Below, piece by piece: positions 35,767 through 46,410 of a stretch of DNA of 64,000 bases (positions are counted from its first letter, which is position 1; each line of letters opens with the position of its first letter). The translations under genes and the position numbers were made by a program. Source of the stretch: Variovorax paradoxus (GTDB lineage: Bacteria; Pseudomonadota; Gammaproteobacteria; Burkholderiales; Burkholderiaceae_C); the NCBI RefSeq assembly GCF_018614955.1, contig NZ_JAGGNV010000034.1, positions 62,001 to 126,000 on the forward strand, in the 5' to 3' direction. Under the pieces are notes generated by a model. It made no database searches and was not told the origin of the DNA. It saw only the letters and a program-made list of their open reading frames with translations.

Positions 35767-36725
35767 CACATCTCCGCTTTCGAGTCGAGGGTGGCCGATG
35801 CCAGCACGCGCAGGCACAGGTCTTCGTAGGAGATGCCGGCCGCGCGCGCCGACATGGGCACCAGCGAATGGGTGGTCATGCCGGGCGAGGTGTTCATCTC
35901 CAGCAGGAAGGGCTTGCGGTCGCTGGCGCGGATCATCAGGTCGGCGCGGCCCCAGCCCCGGCAGCCGAGCTGGTGGTAGGCCGCCAGCGTGATGCGCCGG
36001 ATCTCCTGCTCTTCCGCGTCGGGCAGGCCGCTGGGGCAGTGGTACTTCACGTCGTCGGTGAAGTACTTGTTCTGGTAGTCGTAGGCGCCCTCGGGCGCGG
36101 CGATGCGCACCACCGGCAGCGCCTCGGCGCCGAGGCCGCCGCCGAGCACGGCGCAGGTGACTTCCTCGCCTTCGATGAACTCCTCGCAGAGCACGTCGGT
36201 GTCGTAGCCGACCGCGAGCGTCACGGCGTCCTGCATCTGCGAATAGCCCACGACCTTGGTCACGCCGATGGAGGAGCCCTCGCGCGGCGGCTTCACGATC
36301 AGCGGCAGGCCCAGCACGTCGGGCACCGCCCGCACCTGCTCGCGGCTCTGCTGGTCGAAGGCCAGCCGGACGTAGCGTGGCGTCGGCAGGCCGTCGGCCT
36401 GCCAGATGCGCTTGGTCATGACCTTGTCCATCGCCACGCTCGAGGCCATCACGCCGGAGCCGGTGTAGGGAATGCCAAGCAGTTCCAGCGCGCCCTGCAC
36501 TGTGCCGTCCTCGCCGTGACGGCCGTGCAGCACGACGAAGCAGCGCGCGAAGCCTTCGTGCTTGAGCTCGACCAGCTCGCGCTCGGCCGGGTCGAAGGCA
36601 TGGGCGTCGACGCCGCGCGAGCGCAGCGCCTCCAGCACGCCGGTGCCCGACATGATGGAAATCTCGCGTTCGGCCGACGTGCCGCCGTAGAGCACGGCCA
36701 CCTTGCCGAAGTCTTGCGGGTTCAC
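35766..36725 (-). CDS. ddlB: D-alanine--D-alanine ligase
   Basis: A 319-residue ATP-grasp ligase. It shows LYGGTSAEREIS (13-24), HGRHGEDGTVQG (about 68-79), the PPREGSSIGVTKV loop and EMNTSPGMT near the end. It makes the D-Ala-D-Ala that MurF adds. The start is GTG and overlaps the murC stop (GTGA). A dcw-located copy is usually called ddlB. Confidence 0.95.
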   Translation of the reverse strand: MNPQDFGKVAVLYGGTSAEREISIMSGTGVLEALRSRGVDAHAFDPAERELVELKHEGFARCFVVLHGRHGEDGTVQGALELLGIPYTGSGVMASSVAMDKVMTKRIWQADGLPTPRYVRLAFDQQSREQVRAVPDVLGLPLIVKPPREGSSIGVTKVVGYSQMQDAVTLAVGYDTDVLCEEFIEGEEVTCAVLGGGLGAEALPVVRIAAPEGAYDYQNKYFTDDVKYHCPSGLPDAEEQEIRRITLAAYHQLGCRGWGRADLMIRASDRKPFLLEMNTSPGMTTHSLVPMSARAAGISYEDLCLRVLASATLDSKAEM

Positions 36726-38179
36726 AGTGCCCTCCCTTCGCGCGTGAAGCGCTCCGATTTCTTGGAAGAGGCCGCGCCGCCGAGCTCGACCACCTTGGCG
36801 GGCACGGCGCCGATCGAGCCCGCGCCCATGCAGATCACCACGTCGCCCTCGTGCGCGTTGTCGAGGATGGCCTGCGGCATGTCCGCGATCTCGTCGACGA
36901 ACACCGGCTCCACCTTGCCCGCCACGCGCAGCGCGCGTGCCAGCGAGCGGCCGTCGGCGGCCACGATCGGCGCTTCGCCGGCGGCATAGACCTCGCCCAG
37001 CAGCACCGCGTCGGCCGCGCCGATGACCTTGACGAAATCCTCGAAGCAGTCGCGCGTGCGCGTGAATCGGTGCGGCTGGAAAGCCAGCACCAAGCGCCGC
37101 CCCGGGAAGGCGCCGCGCGCGGCGGCGATGGTGGCTGCCATCTCGACCGGGTGGTGGCCGTAGTCGTCGATCAGCGTGAAGCTGCCGGGCCCGCGCGCGC
37201 GCGGCAGCTCGACCTCGCCGTAGCGCTGGAAGCGCCGGCCCACGCCCTTGAAGTCGGCCAGGCCGCGCTGCACCGCCTCGTCGGGCACGTTGAGCTCGAC
37301 CGCGACCGCGATCACCGCGAGCGCATTGCGCACGTTGTGCTCGCCCGGCAGGTTCAGCACGATGTCCAGGTCCGGCAGCGTAACGCCGTTGCGCCGCTGC
37401 GCGGTGAAGTGCATCTGCGCGTCGACCGCGCGCACATTGACCGCGCGCACCTGGGCGTCCTCGCCGAAGCCGTAGCTGGTGACCGGGCAGGACACCTCGG
37501 TCACGATCTCGCGCACCGCCGGATCGTCGGTGCAGAGGATCGCCGTGCCGTAGAAGGGCATGCGATGCAGGAAATCGACGAAGGCCTTCTTGAGCTTCGC
37601 GAAATCGTGCCCGTAGGTCTCCATGTGGTCGGCATCGATGTTCGTGACCACCGCCATCACCGGCAGCAGGTTCAGGAAGGAGGCGTCCGACTCGTCGGCT
37701 TCGACCACGATGTAGTCGCCGCTGCCGAGCTGCGCATTGGCGCCGGCGCTGTTGAGCCGGCCGCCGATGACGAAGGTCGGATCGAGCCCGGCCGCCGCGA
37801 GCACGCTCGCGACCAGGCTGGTGGTGGTGGTCTTGCCGTGCGTGCCGGCGATCGCGATGCCCTGCTTGAGCCGCATCAACTCGGCCAGCATCAGCGCGCG
37901 CGGCACCACCGGGATGCGTTTCTCGCGCGCGGCGACGACCTCGGGGTTATCGGCATGCACGGCGGTGGAAGTCACGACCGCGTCGGCGCCCGCGATGTTC
38001 GCCGCGTCGTGACCCACGAAGGTGGCGATGCCCAAGCCCGCGAGCCGCTTGAGCGTCGCGCTGTCGGCCAGGTCGGAGCCGGTGATCTTGTAGCCCAGGT
38101 TGAACAGCACCTCGGCGATGCCGCTCATGCCGGAGCCGCCGATACCGACGAAGTGGATGTGACGGATGGCGTGTTTCAT
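36722..38179 (-). CDS. murC: UDP-N-acetylmuramate--L-alanine ligase
   Basis: A 485-residue cytoplasmic ligase that adds the first amino acid of the stem peptide. GIGGSGMSGIAEVL (12-25) is the UDP-substrate Rossmann motif, GTHGKTTTTS the ATP loop and DDYGHHPVE the C-terminal signature. Its ATG overlaps the murG stop and its stop overlaps the ddl start, so it is tightly coupled on both sides. Confidence 0.96.
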   Translation of the reverse strand: MKHAIRHIHFVGIGGSGMSGIAEVLFNLGYKITGSDLADSATLKRLAGLGIATFVGHDAANIAGADAVVTSTAVHADNPEVVAAREKRIPVVPRALMLAELMRLKQGIAIAGTHGKTTTTSLVASVLAAAGLDPTFVIGGRLNSAGANAQLGSGDYIVVEADESDASFLNLLPVMAVVTNIDADHMETYGHDFAKLKKAFVDFLHRMPFYGTAILCTDDPAVREIVTEVSCPVTSYGFGEDAQVRAVNVRAVDAQMHFTAQRRNGVTLPDLDIVLNLPGEHNVRNALAVIAVAVELNVPDEAVQRGLADFKGVGRRFQRYGEVELPRARGPGSFTLIDDYGHHPVEMAATIAAARGAFPGRRLVLAFQPHRFTRTRDCFEDFVKVIGAADAVLLGEVYAAGEAPIVAADGRSLARALRVAGKVEPVFVDEIADMPQAILDNAHEGDVVICMGAGSIGAVPAKVVELGGAASSKKSERFTREGRAL

Positions 38180-39237
38180 CTGGCAAGCTCCTCACAGGCC
38201 TGCACGAGCACGTCGACCGCCTCGGTCTTCTGCATCGTCTTGGCCTTCACGGCGCGTTCCATGAGCGCAGGGCGCCCGGTTTTCTGTAGCAAATCGGCCA
38301 GCAATTCGGGAGTCAGTTCGGTTTGTTGAACGAGCCAGCCGCCGCCCGCGTCGACCAGGAAGCGGGCATTGGTGGTCTGGTGGTCGTCCACGGCGGATGG
38401 AAAAGGCACGAACAGCGCAGCCGCGCCGACGGCCGCGATTTCGGTGACGGTGCTCGCACCGGCGCGCGCGACGATCAGGTCGGCATCGGCATAGGCGCTG
38501 GCGGTGTCTTCGATGAATGGCGTGAGCTCGCCTTCGACGCCGGCCGCCGCATAGTTGGCGCGCAGCTCGTCGATCTGCTTGGCGCCGCTCTGGTGCGTGA
38601 CCGTCGGACGCTGCTCGGGTGCGATGCGCGCGAGCGCCTTCGGCACCACGGCGTTGAGCGCCTTCGCGCCCAGGCTGCCGCCGACGACCAGCAGCTTGAG
38701 CGGACCGCTGCGGCCGTTGAAGCGCACAGCCGGATCCGGCTGTGAGTTGAAAGCCGCGCGCAGCGGATTGCCGATCCACTGGGCCTTCTTCATCACGTTC
38801 GGGAAAGCGGTGAACACGCGGTCCGCGACGCTCGCGAGCACTTTGTTGGACAGACCTGCGACCGAGTTCTGCTCGTGCAGCACCAGCGGCTTGTTGAGCA
38901 GCACGCTCATCATGCCGCCGGGAAAGGTGATGTAGCCGCCGAGGCCGACGACCACATCGGGCTTGACGCGGCGAACGACGGCGATGCTTTGCAGGAAGGC
39001 GCGCAGGAGGCGCATCGGCAGCAGGAACAGCGTGATCGGGCCCTTGCCGCGCACGCCGCCGAACTGCACCGGCTCGAAGGCGAAGCCGCGCGGCGGCACC
39101 AGCTTTTCCTCCATGCTGCCGGGCGCGCCCAGCCAGTGCACGCGCCAGCCGCGCTCGCGCAGGGCCTCGGCCACGGCCAGGCCCGGGAAGATGTGGCCGC
39201 CGGTGCCGCCGGCCATCACGAGCGCGGTGCGGCTCAT
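38176..39237 (-). CDS. murG: Lipid II synthase MurG
   Basis: A 353-residue GT28 glycosyltransferase that adds GlcNAc to lipid I on the inner face of the membrane. The first glycine loop is GGTGGHIFPG (10-19) and the third GGSLGAKALN. HEQNSVAGLSNK and the UDP-GlcNAc site GASTVTE are also clear. ATG 39237 overlaps the ftsW stop. A longer frame exists upstream but lies over ftsW. Confidence 0.96.
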   Translation of the reverse strand: MSRTALVMAGGTGGHIFPGLAVAEALRERGWRVHWLGAPGSMEEKLVPPRGFAFEPVQFGGVRGKGPITLFLLPMRLLRAFLQSIAVVRRVKPDVVVGLGGYITFPGGMMSVLLNKPLVLHEQNSVAGLSNKVLASVADRVFTAFPNVMKKAQWIGNPLRAAFNSQPDPAVRFNGRSGPLKLLVVGGSLGAKALNAVVPKALARIAPEQRPTVTHQSGAKQIDELRANYAAAGVEGELTPFIEDTASAYADADLIVARAGASTVTEIAAVGAAALFVPFPSAVDDHQTTNARFLVDAGGGWLVQQTELTPELLADLLQKTGRPALMERAVKAKTMQKTEAVDVLVQACEELAR

Positions 39238-40526
39238 ACGCGGCCTCCCCGCATCAGCACGCGGTTCTCGTAGTCGATGCGCAGCACGATCGCGAGCGCC
39301 ACGACGTTCATCAGGATGGCCGAACCGCCGAAGCTCATCAGCGGCAAGGTCAGTCCCTTGGTCGGCAGCGCGCCCAGGTTCACGCCCATGTTGATGAAGG
39401 CCTGGAAGCCGATCCAGATGCCGACGCCCTGCGCCACCAGCCCCGAGAACACGCGGTCGAGCGCGATCGCCTGGCGGCCGATGTGCATGATGCGGCGCGT
39501 GAGCCAGAGGAAGAGGCCGATTGCCAGCAGCACGCCGACCAGGCCGAATTCCTCGCCGATCACCGCGAGCAGGAAGTCGGTGTGCGCCTCGGGCAGCCAA
39601 TGCAGCTTCTCGACGCTGCCGCCGAGGCCGACGCCGAAGATCTCGCCGCGGCCGATCGCGATCAGCGAGTGCGACAGCTGGTAGCCCTTGCCCAGCGCGT
39701 GCTCTTCGCTCCACGGATCGAGGTAGGCGAAGATGCGCTCGCGCCGCCACGGGCTGGTGGCCACGATGGTGCCGAAGGCGACGACCACCAGCGCGGCGAT
39801 CACGAAGAACATGCGCGCGTTGACGCCGCCGAGGAACAGGATGCCCATTGCGATCACCGCGATCACCATGAAGGCGCCCATGTCGGGCTCCGCCATCACC
39901 AGCATGCCGACCACCACCACCGCGATGCCCATCGGCAGCACGGCGCGGAAGAAGCGCTCCTTGATCTCCATCTTGCGCACCATGTAGCTGGCGGCGTAGA
40001 GAATCATCGCGAGCTTGGCCAGCTCCGAGGGCTGGAAGCGCATGAAGCCCATCGGCAGCCAGCGGCGCGCGCCGTTGACATTGATGCCGATGTGCGGAAT
40101 CAGCACCGCCACCAGCAGCAGCAGCGAGGCCACGAAGAGCCAGGGCGCCGCGCGCTCCCAGGTCGTCATCGGGATCTGGAAGGCCAAGAGCGCGGCGATG
40201 AAGGCGATCACCACCGAGGCAGCATGGCGCGTGAGGAAGAAGGCAGGGCCGTAACCCTGGCGTGCGAAGCGCGGGTTGTCCGGCAATGCAATGGAGGCCG
40301 AATAGACCATCACCAGGCCCCAAGCCAGGAGCGCGACCGTGACCCAGACCAGCGCCTGGTCGAAGCCCAGCACGCGCACCGGCGCCGCCTTGGTCTGCGT
40401 CATGCCGGCATTGCCGAGGCGCACCGGCAGGTGCATGGGCAGCGCGTCGATGCCGCTCCTCGCGCGACCGAACCAGCCGGCGAAGCGGCTCGTCTTGTCG
40501 GGCGTGGCTGCGACGGACGTGCTCAT
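39234..40526 (-). CDS. ftsW: Septal peptidoglycan polymerase FtsW
   Basis: A 430-residue SEDS protein with about ten membrane helices. It polymerises lipid II at the septum with FtsI. The N-terminal cytoplasmic tail is about 60 residues, longer than in RodA (22092-23246). Key segments are RRWLPMGFMRFQPSELAKLA, EPDMGAFM, EFGLVG and TKGLTLPLMSFGGSA. Its ATG overlaps the murD stop. Confidence 0.95.
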   Translation of the reverse strand: MSTSVAATPDKTSRFAGWFGRARSGIDALPMHLPVRLGNAGMTQTKAAPVRVLGFDQALVWVTVALLAWGLVMVYSASIALPDNPRFARQGYGPAFFLTRHAASVVIAFIAALLAFQIPMTTWERAAPWLFVASLLLLVAVLIPHIGINVNGARRWLPMGFMRFQPSELAKLAMILYAASYMVRKMEIKERFFRAVLPMGIAVVVVGMLVMAEPDMGAFMVIAVIAMGILFLGGVNARMFFVIAALVVVAFGTIVATSPWRRERIFAYLDPWSEEHALGKGYQLSHSLIAIGRGEIFGVGLGGSVEKLHWLPEAHTDFLLAVIGEEFGLVGVLLAIGLFLWLTRRIMHIGRQAIALDRVFSGLVAQGVGIWIGFQAFINMGVNLGALPTKGLTLPLMSFGGSAILMNVVALAIVLRIDYENRVLMRGGRV

Positions 40527-42283
40527 TGACTACCCTCCGCGCTGCGCGGCGACTCGGCGAGTTCCTGCACGGCTTCGCAGAACACCGCCGCGCGGTGCGC
40601 GTAGTCCTTGAACATGTCGAAGCTCGCGCAGGCCGGCGACAGCAGCACCGCATCGCCGGGATGCGCGCGGCCGGCGGCCAGTTCCACGGCCTCGGGCAGC
40701 GAGGCGGCCGCGAGCAGCGGCACGCCGGTCGATGCCAGCGCGGCTTCGATCAGCGGCGCGTCGCGGCCGATCAGCACCACGGCGCGCGCGTACTGGCGCA
40801 CCGGTGCTGCGAGCGGCGTGAAGTCCTGGCCCTTGCCCTCGCCGCCGAGGATCACGACCAGGCGGCGCTCTTCGCCCAGCCCGATCAGGGCCGCGACCGT
40901 CGCGCCCACGTTGGTGCCCTTGCTGTCGTCGAAGTACTCGACCTCGTCGACGATCGCGACCGGCTCGACCCGGTGCGGCTCGCCGCGGTATTCGCGCAGG
41001 CCGTAGAGCATGGGCGCGAGCTGGCAACCCGCCGCGGTGGCGAGCGCGAGCGCCGCCAGCGCGTTGAGGGCGTTGTGCCGGCCGCGGATGCGCAGCGCAT
41101 CGGCCGGCATCAGGCGCTGGATGTGGATCTCTTCCTCTTCGGCCGCGGCGCCGCGCTTGCGCTTCTGCGTCTCGTCGGCTTCCAGCGCGCGCACCAGCCA
41201 GGGCATTCCATTCAGCCGTTCGAGCCCGTAATCGCCGGGACGCAGCGGCATGCCGGCGCCGAAGGTGACGATGCTGCGCGGCGACTGGCCCTTGGCGAGC
41301 TTGACCGGCGCCGGGCGACGTGCCCCCACGCTCCGCGCTGGCGCGTCGTCGCTGCCCCCCGAGGGGGCCTTCGCGGCTTGCGACGGCCCGGCGCCGCTCA
41401 TCGCCATCACCGCCTCGTCCTCTCGGTTGAGCACCATCGTGCCCTTCGTCCCGAAGATACGCGCCTTGGCCGCGGCGTAAGAAGCCATGTCGCCGTGCCA
41501 GTCGAGGTGGTCCTGCGTCAGGTTGAGCACCGCGGCCGCCGTCGGCTCGAAGCCCTGCACGCCGTCGAGCTGGAAGCTCGAGAGTTCGAGCACCCACACC
41601 TCGGGCAGCGTGCCGGCATCGATGTGCGCGGCCAGCGTGTCGAGCAGGGTCGGGCCGATGTTGCCGGCCACCGCGACCGTCTTGCCGGCGCGTTCCACCA
41701 GCTGGCGCGCGAGCGCGGTGACCGTGGTCTTGCCGTTGGTGCCTGTCACGGCCAGCAGCGCCGGGGTGTAGCCCTTGGGCGCCGGCGGAACGGGCACGAG
41801 GATCGGGGTCGGCGCTTCGGCGTCGTCGTCGTCCTCCTCCTCGATGGGAGCAGGCGGGGCTTCCTCGACGGGCTGGACTTCCTGAGGCGCCGCCGCCGCC
41901 TCGACCGGCATGTCGACGACTTCTTCAGCGGTCTCGACCGTGCGCAGGTCCGCCAGCGCACGCGCGAACAGATCCAGCTCGCCGCCCACGGGCAGGCCCA
42001 TGGCCCGCGCCGCGTCGACCACCACGGCGATCGAAGCCGGCGACAGTCCGGGCGAGCGGTAGACCGCACGCACCGAGGTGCCTTCGACCAGTGCGGCCGA
42101 GAACGGCCCGCCGACGAAAGCCGCTTCGGGCAACTCCGCGCGCAGCGCATCGAGTTGCGGCGGCGCCTCGCGCGTGTCGGCCACGGTCAGCGTGGCGCCG
42201 TGGCGCGCGCACCAGCGCGCCATCGCCAGGCCCGAGGCGCCCAGGCCCAGGATCAGCACATGTTGGTCTTGAAGATGCCGCAT
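40523..42283 (-). CDS. murD: UDP-MurNAc-L-Ala--D-Glu ligase MurD with three extra segments
   Basis: A 586-residue ligase; the E. coli enzyme has 438. ATP loop GTNGKTT (181-187), DHLDWHG (258-264) and the C-terminal DDSKGTNVGAT are all intact, so the enzyme should work. The extra length comes from an acidic stretch with EEEDDDD (about 120-170), a segment at about 297-336 whose DNA contains a type B repeat core, and a short charged run QKRKRGAAAEEEE (373-385). These are probably surface loops. ATG 42283 is five bases from the mraY stop. Confidence 0.93.
   Translation of the reverse strand: MRHLQDQHVLILGLGASGLAMARWCARHGATLTVADTREAPPQLDALRAELPEAAFVGGPFSAALVEGTSVRAVYRSPGLSPASIAVVVDAARAMGLPVGGELDLFARALADLRTVETAEEVVDMPVEAAAAPQEVQPVEEAPPAPIEEEDDDDAEAPTPILVPVPPAPKGYTPALLAVTGTNGKTTVTALARQLVERAGKTVAVAGNIGPTLLDTLAAHIDAGTLPEVWVLELSSFQLDGVQGFEPTAAAVLNLTQDHLDWHGDMASYAAAKARIFGTKGTMVLNREDEAVMAMSGAGPSQAAKAPSGGSDDAPARSVGARRPAPVKLAKGQSPRSIVTFGAGMPLRPGDYGLERLNGMPWLVRALEADETQKRKRGAAAEEEEIHIQRLMPADALRIRGRHNALNALAALALATAAGCQLAPMLYGLREYRGEPHRVEPVAIVDEVEYFDDSKGTNVGATVAALIGLGEERRLVVILGGEGKGQDFTPLAAPVRQYARAVVLIGRDAPLIEAALASTGVPLLAAASLPEAVELAAGRAHPGDAVLLSPACASFDMFKDYAHRAAVFCEAVQELAESPRSAEGSQ
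41321..41369 (-). repeat. Type B repeat core inside murD
   Basis: On the minus strand, GGCCCCCTCGGGGGGCAGCG followed by GGAGCGTGGGGGC matches the intergenic repeat at 48541-48586 at both ends, with a different middle. It lies in frame within murD and encodes part of the non-family segment (APSGGSDDAPARSVGA). Confidence 0.8.
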
Positions 42284-42288
42284 GCGTC

Positions 42289-43467
42289 CTACCGCAGCTT
42301 CAAGGTGGAAAGGCCCACCAGGCACAACAGCATGGTGATGATCCAGAAGCGCACCACGACCTGCGTCTCGCGCCAGCCGCTCTTCTCGAAGTGGTGGTGC
42401 AAGGGCGCCATCTTGAGCACGCGGCGGCCTTCGCCGAAGCGCTTCTTGGTGTACTTGAAGTAGGTCACCTGCGCCATCACCGAGATCGCCTCGACCACGA
42501 AGATGCCGCCCATGACGAAGAACACGATCTCCTGGCGCACGATGACCGCGATGGTGCCGAGCGCGCCGCCCAGCGCGAGCGCGCCCACGTCGCCCATGAA
42601 GACCTGCGCCGGGTGGGTGTTGAACCAGAGGAAGGCGAGCCCCGCGCCGGCCATGGCCGAGCAGAACACCAGCAGTTCGCCCGAGCCCGGAATGTGCGGG
42701 AACAGCAGGTACTTGGAATAGACCGCGCTGCCGGTCACATAGGCGAACACGCCCAGCGCGGAGCCGACCATCACCACCGGCATGATGGCCAGGCCGTCCA
42801 GGCCGTCGGTCAGGTTCACCGCATTGCTGGCGCCGACGATCACCAGGTAGGTCAGGATCACGAAGCCGATGCCGCCGAGCGGGTAGCTCACTTCCTTGAA
42901 GAAGGGGACCAGCAGGTTGATCTTGGGTGGGAAGTCGAGATCGAAGCCCGAGCCGACCCAGCTGTAGAACAGCTCGAGCACGCGCCAGTTCGAGCTTTCG
43001 GAGATGCTGAACAGCAGGTAGAAGCCCGCCACCAGCCCGACCACCGATTGCCAGAAGTACTTCTCGCGCGAGCGCATGCCTTCCGGGTCCTTGCGCACCA
43101 CCTTGCGCCAGTCGTCGACCCAGCCGATGGCGCCGAAGCCCAGCGTGACCCACAGCACGATCCAGACGAAGCGATTCGACGGGTCGAACCACAGCAGCGT
43201 CGCGAAGGCGATCGAGAACAGCACCAGCACGCCGCCCATGGTGGGCGTGCCGCTCTTGGTCAAGTGCGTCTCCATGCCGTAGCCGCGCACCGGCTGGCCG
43301 ATCTTGAGCGCGGCAAGGCGGCGGATCACGTAGGGCCCGGCCAGGAGGCCGACCAGCAGCGCGGTCAACGCCGCCATCAGCGCGCGGAAGGTCAGGTACT
43401 GGAAGACGCGCAGGAAGCCGAACTCCGGCGAGAGCGTCTGCAGCCACAGGGCGAGGCTCACTAGCAT
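42289..43467 (-). CDS. mraY: Phospho-N-acetylmuramoyl-pentapeptide transferase
   Basis: A 392-residue, ten-helix membrane enzyme that moves phospho-MurNAc-pentapeptide to undecaprenyl phosphate, giving lipid I. GTPTMGG, the Mg-binding GWVDDWRK, SNAVNLTDGLDGLA and the HHHFEKSGW loop are all typical. I use ATG 43467. The murF stop lies 16 bases upstream. Confidence 0.96.
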   Translation of the reverse strand: MLVSLALWLQTLSPEFGFLRVFQYLTFRALMAALTALLVGLLAGPYVIRRLAALKIGQPVRGYGMETHLTKSGTPTMGGVLVLFSIAFATLLWFDPSNRFVWIVLWVTLGFGAIGWVDDWRKVVRKDPEGMRSREKYFWQSVVGLVAGFYLLFSISESSNWRVLELFYSWVGSGFDLDFPPKINLLVPFFKEVSYPLGGIGFVILTYLVIVGASNAVNLTDGLDGLAIMPVVMVGSALGVFAYVTGSAVYSKYLLFPHIPGSGELLVFCSAMAGAGLAFLWFNTHPAQVFMGDVGALALGGALGTIAVIVRQEIVFFVMGGIFVVEAISVMAQVTYFKYTKKRFGEGRRVLKMAPLHHHFEKSGWRETQVVVRFWIITMLLCLVGLSTLKLR

Positions 43468-43483
43468 GATGTGCAGGCCGCGT

Positions 43484-44925
43484 TCATTGGCTGCCCTCCT
43501 TGTCTTGTTGTTCTTCGGCAGCCGCCGTGACAGCTTGCACCACGCGCTCCATCTGCATGAAGCGCGAGCCCTTGACCAGCACGCAGGCCGTGTGCGGCAA
43601 CTGCGCCAGCACCGCCGCGTTGAGTGCCGCGATGTCGTCGAAATGCCGGGCCTCGGCGCCGCCGGCGGCCTTGAAGGCCGCGACGCCGTGCGCCGATTCG
43701 CGGCCGAGCGCAAAAAGGGTCTCGATGCCGCGCTGGCTCGCCCAGGCACCGACCTCGGCGTGGAACTGCGGTCCCTGGTCGCCGACCTCGCCCATATCGC
43801 CGAGCACCAGCAGGCGCGGGCCCGGCAGGCCGCCGAGCACATCGATCGCAGCGCGCACCGAGTCGGGGTTGGCGTTGTAGCTGTCGTCGACCAGCGTGAG
43901 CGTGTGCCGGCCCGCGAAGCGCAGTTCGGCGGCCTTCGAGCGCCCCTTGACCGGCTCGAACGCGGCCAGCCCCTCGGCGATCTTCTCGAGCGATACGCCG
44001 CTGGCGAGCGAGCAGGCCACGGCCGCCAGCGCATTGACCACGTTGTGCCGGCCGGCGATCCGCAGCGTGGACTTGATGTCGCCGAGCGGTGTGCGCGCCT
44101 CGAAGCGCCAGGCGCCGCCCTGCCATTCCGCGGCCGCCAGCGCGATGTCCGCATCGGCGCGCTCGCCGAAGGTCAGGCAGCGGCGCGATGCGCCCTCGTG
44201 CGCCATTTCGTTCCACAGCGCGGTGAAGGCGTCGCCATAGGGGAACACAGCAGTGCCGCTGTCAGGCAACGCACTGATCGCGGCGCCGTTCTCGCGCGCC
44301 ACCGCGTCGACACTGGCCATGAATTCCAGGTGCTCGCGCTGCGCGTTGTTGACCAGCGCGATGGTGGGGCGTGCGATCGCCGCCAGCCGCGCGATCTCGC
44401 CCGGGTGGTTCATGCCGAGCTCGACCACCGCGAGCTGGTGCTGTTCGCGCAGGCGCAGCAGCGTCAGCGGCACGCCGATCTCGTTGTTGTAGTTGCCGGC
44501 GGTGGCGAGCGCGCGCCCTTCGCCGGTGGCGCGCAGGATCGACGCGATCATCTGCGTGACGGTGGTCTTGCCGTTGCTGCCGGTGACGGCGACCAGCGGC
44601 AGCTCGAACTGCGCGCGCCAGCCCGCGGCCAGGGCACCGAGCGCGGCCAGCGTGTCGGGCACTTCGAGCCCTGGAAGCCCCGCGGCTGCGAGCCCGCGGT
44701 GCGCGATCGCGGCGACCGCGCCGCGCGCGCGCGCATCGGCCAGGAAATCGTTGGCATCGAAGCGTTCGCCTTTCAGCGCCACGAACAGGTCGCCGGCCGC
44801 CAACGTGCGCGTGTCGGTGTGCACGCGCGAGATAGGAGTGGCCGGATCGCCGACCAGGCGCGCGCCCGGAATCCAGGCCTGTGCCTGGCCGAGCGTCATC
44901 ATGGGTGTTCCTGGCTGATGAACGC

Positions 44926-44929
<4 letters not shown>
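43484..44929 (-). CDS. murF: UDP-MurNAc-tripeptide--D-Ala-D-Ala ligase
   Basis: A 481-residue Mur ligase that completes the pentapeptide. The ATP loop is GSNGKTT, followed by AGNYNNEIGVP and GMNHPGEI, and DDSYNANPDS in the C-terminal domain is a MurF hallmark. The ATG at 44929 overlaps the murE stop. The open frame upstream belongs to another phase of murE. Confidence 0.96.
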
Positions 44930-46409
<1,480 letters not shown>

Positions 46410-46410
<1 letters not shown>

